Below are positions 57,877-64,000 of a stretch of DNA of 64,000 bases, piece by piece; the first letter of the stretch is position 1, and every line of letters starts with the position of its first letter. Origin of the DNA: Selenomonadales bacterium (GTDB taxonomy: Bacteria > Bacillota > Negativicutes > Sporomusales > UBA7701); the NCBI GenBank assembly GCA_029976065.1, contig JARKNV010000071.1:1-64000 (forward strand), written 5' to 3'. A program made the translations under genes and the position numbers. The notes beneath the pieces were generated by a model. The model made no database searches and was not told where the DNA came from. It was given only the letters and a program-made list of their open reading frames with translations.

Positions 57877-58947
57877 ATGCTCAAAGTGCTCCTTTTAGCC
57901 ATCCTGCTGCTGCTGCCCCGCGCCGCCGCGGCCGAAGCCGCCCTGGGCCTCAGCCGCGCCGCCGCCGAAGACCGGTTCGGTGCCTTCAGCCTCGTCCAGG
58001 CCGCCGACGGGACGATGTGGCGCCGCGACGAATGGCTGGCCCGGCCGGCCGGGGCGCCGGCGGCGTCCGAATACGGCTACCTGACCGTCGCCGGCGACCG
58101 GACCGCCGCCGTATGGCTGACTTACGACGGCCAGGACATCGTAAGCCGGGTTGCGGTCATCCTCGACAAGACCGTTTCCTTCCGCGACCTCGGCTCCGTC
58201 CTTCCCGCCCTCCAGGCTGCGGCCGCCGACCCGGGCACAAATACCTTCCTCCTCCGCGCCTACCCCCGCGACCTTCTCGCCGCGGTCATTCCCCGCCCCG
58301 GCGGCGACCTGCTCGTCACCTTCGACAACGCCGGCCGGCGGGACGCCACCAGACTCAACACCCACTCCTTTGTCAGGGGCTTTACCGTCGCCCGCCTGAC
58401 GGCGGCTGAAAGAGAGCTGATGACAATGGCCGACAACGACGGCGCCCGCACCGCCCGGGACGGCTCCTGGCGGCGGATCGAGAACTTCCTCGCCCCCGGG
58501 CTGCATTTCTCCGAACAGCTCGTCGCCCGCAAACGCACCGACATGCTCGTCATCCATCACACCAAAATCGAAAACATGACCGTCGCCTCCATCCACGACC
58601 TCCACCTTCGCAACGGCTGGGCCGGCATCGGCTACCACAAGGTCATCCTTCCCGACGGCTCCGTCGCCGACGGCCGCCCCGAATACGCGGTCGGCGCCCA
58701 TGCCATCGGCGCCAACAGCCACAGCGTCGGCATCAGCCTCGTCGGCGATTTCGACGTCAACCTCCCCTCCCCCGCCCAGATGGCCTCCCTCCTTGCCCTT
58801 ACCGCCGAACTCGCCGGCAAATACGGCGTCAGCGCCGCCAACATCGTCGGCCATCGCGACGTCTACAAGGACACCACCTGCCCCGGGAGAATCTTCCCCT
58901 GGGCCGAATTCAAACAAGCCCTGGCAAAAAAACTGCCAGCTAAATAA
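57877..58947 (+). CDS. exported N-acetylmuramoyl-L-alanine amidase, Amidase_2
   Basis: A 356-residue wall hydrolase. It has a signal peptide (MLKVLLLAILLLLPRAAAA) and an N-terminal domain of about 180 residues with no known match. The C-terminal Amidase_2/PGRP fold has zinc ligands in VIHHTKIENMT and GHRDVYKDTTCPG, with IGYHKVI between. It cleaves between MurNAc and the peptide. ATG after CGGAGGAAA. It converges on the autotransporter gene at a shared terminator. The N-terminal domain may target or inhibit the enzyme. Confidence 0.88.
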   Translation: MLKVLLLAILLLLPRAAAAEAALGLSRAAAEDRFGAFSLVQAADGTMWRRDEWLARPAGAPAASEYGYLTVAGDRTAAVWLTYDGQDIVSRVAVILDKTVSFRDLGSVLPALQAAAADPGTNTFLLRAYPRDLLAAVIPRPGGDLLVTFDNAGRRDATRLNTHSFVRGFTVARLTAAERELMTMADNDGARTARDGSWRRIENFLAPGLHFSEQLVARKRTDMLVIHHTKIENMTVASIHDLHLRNGWAGIGYHKVILPDGSVADGRPEYAVGAHAIGANSHSVGISLVGDFDVNLPSPAQMASLLALTAELAGKYGVSAANIVGHRDVYKDTTCPGRIFPWAEFKQALAKKLPAK

Positions 58948-58952
58948 AACAC

Positions 58953-58979
58953 AAAACCTCGGCACCCGCCGAGGTTTTT
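58953..58979. terminator. bidirectional terminator between amidase and autotransporter
   Basis: Stem AAACCTCGGC (58954-58963) / GCCGAGGTTT (58968-58977), loop ACCC. T-tract on the plus strand and TGTGTTTTATTT on the minus strand. Confidence 0.9.
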
Positions 58980-58984
58980 GCATT

Positions 58985-61714
58985 TCAAAATTTCCAGCGG
59001 CAGCCGAGGTTGAGCCCCCACTTCTTCTCCGTCCTCGACCCCCACGCGCGCTCCACGTCGAAGAATAATTGGCTTTTCGCCGTGTCCAGTGTCAGACCCG
59101 CGCCGCCCACCAGCCGCCCGCCTCTAATAGTGGACGCGAACGCCACCCCGTCCACCGTCGTCCGGCCCTCGCCGGCCAGCTCCTCTATCCACGCCAGCTT
59201 GCCGTACACCTGCCGCGTGCCGCCCGCCGCCGTCGCCGTCTGGCGGCCGAACACCGCGCCGACCCTCAGCTGCAGCGACGTTTCCGCCCGCGCGTTCACC
59301 GCCAGCCCGGCGGCGGTCGTATAGCTTTTCCCTTTCGTCCACAGCGCCGCCAGCTCGGCCTGCGGCTCGAAGAACGCCCCGTCGCCCCGCGTGAACCGTT
59401 TGCCTGTTTCCACCGACAAGCCGAAGCCCGTCGTGTCGTACACGGCGCTGTCGTTGCCGCTGCCCAGCCGCGGCACGTCGAAACTGTGCCGGAACCAGTT
59501 CTGCTTCGCCACGATGTCCCAGTAAGCGCCGTCGTCCTTGAGCCAGCTCGCGTAGCCGCCCACATACAGGCTGTTCGTATCGCCGTGGCCACCCATGTCG
59601 AAGGAGCGGTTCGCCCAGCCCGACCCGGCCACCCAGCCGGTGTGGCGGGTGCCGCCGGCGTACTTGCGCGGGGCGTCGCTGCCCACTTCCAGGCCGTACA
59701 TCCGCTGACCGAATCCCTGCCCGTCGCCCGGCTTGATGTCATATTCGCTCGCGTACGTCCGCGCCCACAGGCCATCGCCGCTCGCCGCGCCGTCGCGCAG
59801 ATCGCCCAGGCGTTTCCTGATCTCGTTTACCTCCCCGTACCACATCGTGCTGCCGCCCAGCGCCGTGCCGATGGCCGCGTTGGCCGGCGTCGACGGGCCG
59901 AAGGTGTTGTACAGGTAATAATCCTCCTCGCTGCCAACGACCAGGCCGTTGTAGGCCGATGACAACGCTGTTCCCTTGGCCACGCCGTAGCGGTAGGGGC
60001 CGACGTCGCTGCCGCCGCCGAAAGTGGCGGTGTTGGCGAGCGCATTGTTCATATCCACCAGCTGGACCACCCGGTACAGGTCGGTCGGGTAGCCGCCGAC
60101 CACCGCGACCTCGAAACGGTGGCTGCCGCTCGCGACCCCCTGGATGATAACACGGTCGCTTTGGGTGTCGTCGTTGATGTTCATGCTCGTGCGAAAGGTG
60201 CCGCCCGCGCCTTCGAGCGGACCGAGAACGCGAAGCAACAAAGGCAGGGCCGCCGGACGGGCCAGCTTGACCGTGCCGCCGTTCAGCGTCAGCCTGGAGA
60301 TATTGCTTTCCGCCGAAGTCGTCCAGGCCGCGTTGCCGTTCAGCGTAAAGTTGACCGTTCCGCCTCCGGCGAGAGCTACGCCGGTCAAAGTGCTCGCGCC
60401 CTGCAGCGTAAGGTTGATCGTGCCGCCGAGCGCGGCTATGGTGCCGGTGAGGCGGCTCGCGCCGTCGGCCGTAACGGTGATCTCGCCGCCGGAGCTTATA
60501 GCAAGACTACCAGTGCTGTAAAGATTCTGGCCGTTTACCGAGGCGGTAATCGTACCGCCGCTATCGGTATAGAGGGCGGTTCCCCCCAAGCCCGTCGTGC
60601 TGATGGCCGTATTCGTAAGCACGGCCGCGCCGCCGGTAACACAATATACGCCGTTACCGCCCACGCCGGTCGTCGCTATCGAGCCGCCGGTCGTGGTGAT
60701 CTTGCTGCCGGCGTCTACGGCATATAACCCCCAACTACCAATTCCCGCCGTGCTCACGTCCGTATTCGTCAGAAAGATCTTGCCGCCATGCGCCGCGTGC
60801 GCCCCGTAGCTGCCCATGCCGGCCGTCGTAATCGACCCGCCCGTCATCCTGATCGTTCCGCCGGGAACGATGGTGGGGCTGAAAACGTAATAAGCCGCTC
60901 CCAGGCCGTGGCTGCCTGTCCCCTCCGTCCGCACCGTCACATTCGTGAGCTCGACGGACGCCGTATCGACCGCGGACGCCCCATGGTTGCCGTTCCCCGT
61001 CGTCGTGATCGAGCCGCCCGTCATCGTCACCCGGCCGCTATGATCGGCATATATGCCGTATGCTCCGTTGCTGAACATCGCCCCGGTGGTCCTCACCGCC
61101 ACGTCCGTCAGCGTGATCGCGCCGCTATGTGATGCATACACCCCGTGGCTGTCTGCGCCCTCGGTCGTTATCGAGCCGCCGGTCATGATCACATTCATGG
61201 CCGGCAGGACGGAATCCGAGACGACGCCGTGACTGTTGCTGCCCATCGTTCTTACGGCAACGTTCGTCAGCGTTATCATCCCGCCGCCGTTGGCATACAC
61301 GCCTATTCCCATCCCTTCGGTCGTGGTTACCGAGCCGCCGGTCATCGCGATTTCGCTGCCGGAGGCGACGTCGGGAAAGATCGCTATGCCCCAGCCCATA
61401 CTACTGGCAGCAACATTGGTTAATGTGATTTTGCTTCCATCGCGGGCTACAGCGGCGTAACCGGGGTGCGTTGCGCCGGAGACGGTAATCGTTTTTCCGA
61501 TCATCGTAGCGCTTGTGCCGGTATGCCACGTTTCCAGCCCATGGTCGTCGGTTACGGCGATGTTGTCGGTCACAGTATGGGCATGCCCGTCGTTGAAACT
61601 TTGCTTGCCGGTATCGGCGCACACCGGCGCCGCCGGGTACGCCATAGCCAGGGCGAGCGCCAGCGCCGCCGCCGCTCTTTTCTGGCGCAGGTGTTTGCGG
61701 AGTTTTTTCAGCAC
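58985..61714 (-). CDS. autotransporter with repeat passenger and outer-membrane beta-barrel
   Basis: A 909-residue type V secretion protein. A signal peptide (RQKRAAAALALALAMAYPAAPVCADTG in segments) is followed by a passenger (about 45-540) of imperfect repeats built on MTGGSITTTG and ITLTNVAVRTTG, which predict a right-handed beta-helix. The C-terminal 280 residues are the translocating beta-barrel, ending in alternating aromatic strands and a terminal Phe (NLGCRWKF), the outer-membrane insertion signal. GTG at 61714 with GGGAG upstream. Such a protein needs an outer membrane and so marks the cell as diderm. The function of the displayed passenger, such as adhesion, is not evident. Confidence 0.9.
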   Translation of the reverse strand: MLKKLRKHLRQKRAAAALALALAMAYPAAPVCADTGKQSFNDGHAHTVTDNIAVTDDHGLETWHTGTSATMIGKTITVSGATHPGYAAVARDGSKITLTNVAASSMGWGIAIFPDVASGSEIAMTGGSVTTTEGMGIGVYANGGGMITLTNVAVRTMGSNSHGVVSDSVLPAMNVIMTGGSITTEGADSHGVYASHSGAITLTDVAVRTTGAMFSNGAYGIYADHSGRVTMTGGSITTTGNGNHGASAVDTASVELTNVTVRTEGTGSHGLGAAYYVFSPTIVPGGTIRMTGGSITTAGMGSYGAHAAHGGKIFLTNTDVSTAGIGSWGLYAVDAGSKITTTGGSIATTGVGGNGVYCVTGGAAVLTNTAISTTGLGGTALYTDSGGTITASVNGQNLYSTGSLAISSGGEITVTADGASRLTGTIAALGGTINLTLQGASTLTGVALAGGGTVNFTLNGNAAWTTSAESNISRLTLNGGTVKLARPAALPLLLRVLGPLEGAGGTFRTSMNINDDTQSDRVIIQGVASGSHRFEVAVVGGYPTDLYRVVQLVDMNNALANTATFGGGSDVGPYRYGVAKGTALSSAYNGLVVGSEEDYYLYNTFGPSTPANAAIGTALGGSTMWYGEVNEIRKRLGDLRDGAASGDGLWARTYASEYDIKPGDGQGFGQRMYGLEVGSDAPRKYAGGTRHTGWVAGSGWANRSFDMGGHGDTNSLYVGGYASWLKDDGAYWDIVAKQNWFRHSFDVPRLGSGNDSAVYDTTGFGLSVETGKRFTRGDGAFFEPQAELAALWTKGKSYTTAAGLAVNARAETSLQLRVGAVFGRQTATAAGGTRQVYGKLAWIEELAGEGRTTVDGVAFASTIRGGRLVGGAGLTLDTAKSQLFFDVERAWGSRTEKKWGLNLGCRWKF

Positions 61715-61854
61715 ACTGTTCTCCCTCTCTGTAAGACAAATCCGGAAGAGTGATTTCTTGACATTCTTTCGGCATCTAATCTGTCGATTCCTGCCATTTA
61801 TATAACCGTGGGCAAAAATATTTTCAGCCATAAGAATTAGCCGGCGGCACACAA

Positions 61855-61883
61855 AAAAGCAAGCGAAAACCTCGCTTGCTTTT
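61855..61883 (-). terminator. terminator of the marR operon
   Basis: Stem AAAAGCAAGCGA (61855-61866) / TCGCTTGCTTTT (61872-61883), loop AAACC; the minus strand continues TTGTG. Confidence 0.85.
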
Positions 61884-61913
61884 AGCTTTCCTGCCGTTGC
61901 TAACGCTGCCTGC

Positions 61914-62315
61914 TCAGAATGAGAACGTCTTGGGCGGCTGGCCGCTCATGTCGGACAGCGTCGCCTGCCCGTGCTCCAGGCAAAAAATTTCGAAAATCGG
62001 ATTATCGGGCGTCTTGTAGATCGATTTCACCAGCGGGCTGTGCTCCATGATCGCCTGCTTCATTGCCGCGTCGCTGCTGAACCGGGCCTCGCCGCTTACT
62101 CTCGCCGTAACCATTTCCTTCGACGTCGCGCAGAACTCGACCGCCGGGTTTTTCTGCAGCTGCCGGAACACATCCTTGGTGTTCGCCGTGCAAAACCACA
62201 GCTTCCCGCCCCGCTCGAACATGAACCCCCACGGCCTCACCCGCGGCCGGCCGCCGTCCACCGTCGCCAGCACCCCCATAGGGTTGGCGTTCAGAAACTC
62301 GATTACCTCTTTCAT
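61914..62315 (-). CDS. pyridoxamine 5'-phosphate oxidase-family flavoprotein
   Basis: A 133-residue split-barrel FMN-type protein (VIEFLNANPMGVLATVDGGRPRVRPWGFMFERGGKLWF in segments; AVEFCATSKEMV; YKTPDNPIFEIFCLEHG). Single-domain members bind FMN or related cofactors and often reduce small molecules or handle reactive species. ATG at 62315 overlaps the marR stop (ATGA), so it is coupled to and probably controlled by that regulator. The substrate is unknown. Confidence 0.85.
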   Translation of the reverse strand: MKEVIEFLNANPMGVLATVDGGRPRVRPWGFMFERGGKLWFCTANTKDVFRQLQKNPAVEFCATSKEMVTARVSGEARFSSDAAMKQAIMEHSPLVKSIYKTPDNPIFEIFCLEHGQATLSDMSGQPPKTFSF

Positions 62316-62767
62316 CCTTCGTCCTCCTTGTCGTTGGCTAAACAATCCAAGCGGCTTTTCACCGCCGCCAGCGTCCGCTCGAACGCCTCCGCCTCCGCCT
62401 CGCTCATGCCGCCGTACACCGCGGCGTTAAGCCGGGCGGAAATCTCCCGGAAGACCGGCTCCAGCCCCAGCCCCCTTTCGGTCGGCCTTACGATTGTCAC
62501 CCGGCTGTCGGCGGGGCTTTTTTCCTTCCGCACATACTCCAGGTCGGCGAGTTTATCCACCAGCACGGTGACGGTGGGCTTCGTGCGGTTGATCGCCGCC
62601 GCCAGCTCCTGCATAGTGTAATAGCCGTTTTTGTACAAGTGGAACATAATATCGCCGTGGGACGGGACCATTCCCTCCACCCCGCGGGCGGCAAGCTCCC
62701 TGACGATGAGCCTGTTGGCGTGTTCCCTTATCCTGCTGATCAAGGCGACGGCATTATTTTTCCTCAT
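62312..62767 (-). CDS. MarR-family transcriptional regulator
   Basis: A 151-residue winged-helix regulator. The DNA-binding region is YTMQELAAAINRTKPTVTVLVDKLADLEYV in segments, with wing SPADSRVTIV. Terminal helices serve dimerisation. Its ATG at 62767 lies only six bases after a perfect -10 TATAAT and has no ribosome site, so translation may be leaderless. A perfect 14-bp palindrome occupies the promoter spacer and should be its own operator. Operon partner: the flavoprotein gene. Confidence 0.9.
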   Translation of the reverse strand: MRKNNAVALISRIREHANRLIVRELAARGVEGMVPSHGDIMFHLYKNGYYTMQELAAAINRTKPTVTVLVDKLADLEYVRKEKSPADSRVTIVRPTERGLGLEPVFREISARLNAAVYGGMSEAEAEAFERTLAAVKSRLDCLANDKEDEG

Positions 62768-62773
62768 AGCAAT

Positions 62774-62802
62774 ATTATAGTTAGATATCTAACAAATGTC
62801 AA
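62774..62802 (-). promoter_or_regulatory. consensus marR promoter with palindromic operator
   Basis: -35 TTGACA (62802-62797), 17-bp spacer, -10 TATAAT (62779-62774), both hexamers perfect. The spacer contains GTTAGATATCTAAC (62793-62780), a perfect palindrome. Confidence 0.9.
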
Positions 62803-62815
62803 GGCCAAAAACAAA

Positions 62816-62840
62816 ACCGCCCGGCACTCCGCCGCGCGGT
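62816..62840 (-). terminator. dut terminator
   Basis: Stem ACCGCCCGGC (62816-62825) / GCCGCGCGGT (62831-62840) with one mismatch; the minus strand continues TTTGTTTTTGG. Confidence 0.8.
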
Positions 62841-62848
62841 CCAAATCC

Positions 62849-63295
62849 CTATTTTCCCGTACTGCCCAGTCCGCCCTCCCGGCTCGCCGCCGCCCTGTCG
62901 CCGTCGGCCCGCAGGTACTTGTAGAAGATGCCCTGGGCGATCCGCTCGCCCCGGCCGATCTTCACAGCCTCGCTCCCGTGGTTGATGACCGCGATCAGGA
63001 TATGGCCCTCGTTGCCGGGGTTGTCGTAGTAGTCGGCGTCGATGATCCCCTGGCCGTTGGCGAGGCTCAGGACGTGCTTCACCGCCAGGCCGGAGCGGAT
63101 ATGGATGCCGAGGTATTCGTCCGGCTGCATGTATGCCTTCAGCCCGGTCGGCACGAGCGTGACCCTGCCCGGCGGCAGCAGCGCGTCGCCGGCGGCCACG
63201 ATGTCGTAGCCGGCGCTGGCGGCCGTCTTGCGCTCCGGAAGCGGCAGGCCGCAATCCTTATACTCGGCAACGAACTCGAATCCGCGGTTTCTCAT
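62849..63295 (-). CDS. dut: dUTP diphosphatase
   Basis: A 148-residue trimeric dUTPase that keeps uracil out of DNA and makes dUMP. Motifs 1 to 5 are present: AGYDIVA, IRSGLA, GIIDADYYDNPGNEG, GERIAQGIF and the C-terminal GGLGSTGK. ATG start. It lies seven bases after the M16 peptidase gene, in an operon with it. Confidence 0.97.
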   Translation of the reverse strand: MRNRGFEFVAEYKDCGLPLPERKTAASAGYDIVAAGDALLPPGRVTLVPTGLKAYMQPDEYLGIHIRSGLAVKHVLSLANGQGIIDADYYDNPGNEGHILIAVINHGSEAVKIGRGERIAQGIFYKYLRADGDRAAASREGGLGSTGK

Positions 63296-63302
63296 GGCGC
63301 CC

Positions 63303-64000
63303 TCAACCCCTCAGGCCCTTCGGCAGCACATCGTCCTTCACCGGACCGAGGGCGGTGAAGGACAGCTTATCGGCCACGAAAATATCGTCCATCATCTTTT
63401 GCAGATCAGCCGGCGACACCCGCTCGATCTTGGCGACGACCTCGTCGAGGGTGGTGTACTTGCCCATCGTTATCTCCATCTTGCCCAGCCGCGACATGCG
63501 GCTGCTGGAGCTTTCCAGGCCGAGGAGCAGGTTACCCTTCAGTTGCTCCTTGGTCTTGTTCACCTCGGCGATTGTCAGATCGCCGTTCTTAAGCTGCTCA
63601 ACTTCCTTGAGGACGAGCTCGACGACCTGGTCGAGATTGGCCGGGCGGGTGCCGGCGTAAATGGTGAACAGGCCGCAGTCGCTGTAATTGCTCAGATAAG
63701 AATAAATCGAGTACGCCAGGCCGCGCTCCTCGCGGATCGACTGGAACAGGCGCGACGAAATGCCGCCCCCCAGGATATTGTTCAGCACATGGGCGACGTA
63801 AATATCCGGCGAATCCTGGGGCACGCTCGCCGTTCCCAGGCAGAAGTGCACCTGCTCGCTGTCGCGGGCGTGGATGCGACGGGTGGCCTGAAGCGCCGGC
63901 GGTTTGGGCGCCGGTGCCCGCCTGTGGCCGCCGAAGCCGCCGAAAAAGCGGCCGATCAGCTCCTCCACCCTGCCGTGCGTCAGGTTGCCGGCAGCGGCGA
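63303..64000 (-). CDS. M16 zinc peptidase, C-terminal part (runs off the window)
   Basis: C-terminal 232 codons of an M16-family (YmxG/MlpA-like) peptidase; the frame is open to the right edge, where it reads AGNLTHGRVEELIGRFFGG, as in the middle of these proteins. The visible part is the inactive second half (ILGGGISSRLFQSIREERGLAYSIYSY in segments; EVNKTKEQLKGNLLLGLES), so the HxxEH site lies outside. In B. subtilis mlpA precedes ymxH and the dap genes, matching the neighbourhood. Confidence 0.92.
   Translation of the reverse strand, partial: AAAGNLTHGRVEELIGRFFGGFGGHRRAPAPKPPALQATRRIHARDSEQVHFCLGTASVPQDSPDIYVAHVLNNILGGGISSRLFQSIREERGLAYSIYSYLSNYSDCGLFTIYAGTRPANLDQVVELVLKEVEQLKNGDLTIAEVNKTKEQLKGNLLLGLESSSSRMSRLGKMEITMGKYTTLDEVVAKIERVSPADLQKMMDDIFVADKLSFTALGPVKDDVLPKGLRG

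Noticed and set aside
1..64000. CRISPR arrays, tRNA and rRNA genes
   Set aside because: No regularly spaced direct repeats, cas genes, cloverleaf sequences or conserved rRNA segments were seen.

Overview
This window is chromosomal DNA from a GC-rich, endospore-forming Firmicute that probably has an outer membrane, most likely a Negativicute of the Sporomusaceae type (inference). Sporulation genes (spoVS, spoVK, a SpoIIIE-type translocase, ymxH-like, tepA, ylzJ-like) occur beside a full autotransporter with a C-terminal beta-barrel (58985-61714), which needs an outer membrane. Gene order matches the Bacillus subtilis lexA-to-dapB region over nearly the whole window: lexA/yneA, ynbB-hflX, spoVK, hfq, miaA, mutL, mutS, miaB, spoVS, rny, recX/recA, cinA, rodZ, spoIIIE, ylzJ-tepA, rnj, dapA-dapG-asd, ymxH, dut, M16 peptidase. 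Most genes lie on the minus strand. TTG and GTG starts are common. I saw no tRNA, rRNA or CRISPR array.

Layout. 1-7.7 kb: a sensor kinase, the divergent SOS pair yneA-like/lexA with LexA boxes, a MinD-family ATPase with a PilZN-like N-terminus, a VanW/G5 protein, a PRC-barrel protein and a Glu-Pro-rich TPR membrane protein. 7.8-12.3 kb: a PLP enzyme, HflX with an extra JAMM-like domain, and a small operon (membrane peptide, UbiA-like protein, GTPase). 12.3-17.9 kb: spoVK, cut in two by a 4,571-bp element that carries a large serine recombinase, a zinc-ribbon peptide, two exported proteins and a DEDDh exonuclease with a SWIM finger. 18-26 kb: hfq, miaA, a methyltransferase, mutL, mutS and miaB. 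26-32.5 kb: half-size TauE/SafE genes, DUF3870, an ATPase-Asp23 fusion, a PHP phosphoesterase, leucyl aminopeptidase, and spoVS with a sigma-H promoter. 32.5-46.5 kb: rny, recX/recA, rpmE, a DEAD-box helicase, cinA, rimO, a binding protein, a YgiQ radical SAM enzyme, rodZ and mnmH. 46.6-56.2 kb: the SpoIIIE-type gene, ylzJ-like, tepA, rnj, dapA, dapG, asd and dapB under a lysine riboswitch. 56.3-64 kb: a stress-type protein, a ymxH-like gene, an amidase, the autotransporter, a MarR-controlled flavoprotein operon, dut and an M16 peptidase that runs off the right edge.

The most notable feature is the split spoVK. Its two parts end in the same frame at a shared 9-bp imperfect repeat, ATTT[G/C]ACCA. 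Recombination at the central AC would rebuild an uninterrupted AAA+ protein of about 317 residues, close to B. subtilis SpoVK. This is the same architecture as the sigK skin element: a spore-coat or cortex stage gene interrupted by a SpoIVCA-like recombinase. A sigma-E-like promoter precedes the recombinase. Whether excision is developmentally programmed cannot be decided from sequence alone.

Regulation visible in the sequence: LexA boxes at lexA, the yneA-like gene and recA; a sigma-H promoter at spoVS; a lysine riboswitch with terminator and antiterminator before dapB; a perfect palindrome filling the spacer of a consensus promoter at marR; and two copies of a dispersed inverted-repeat element between genes.
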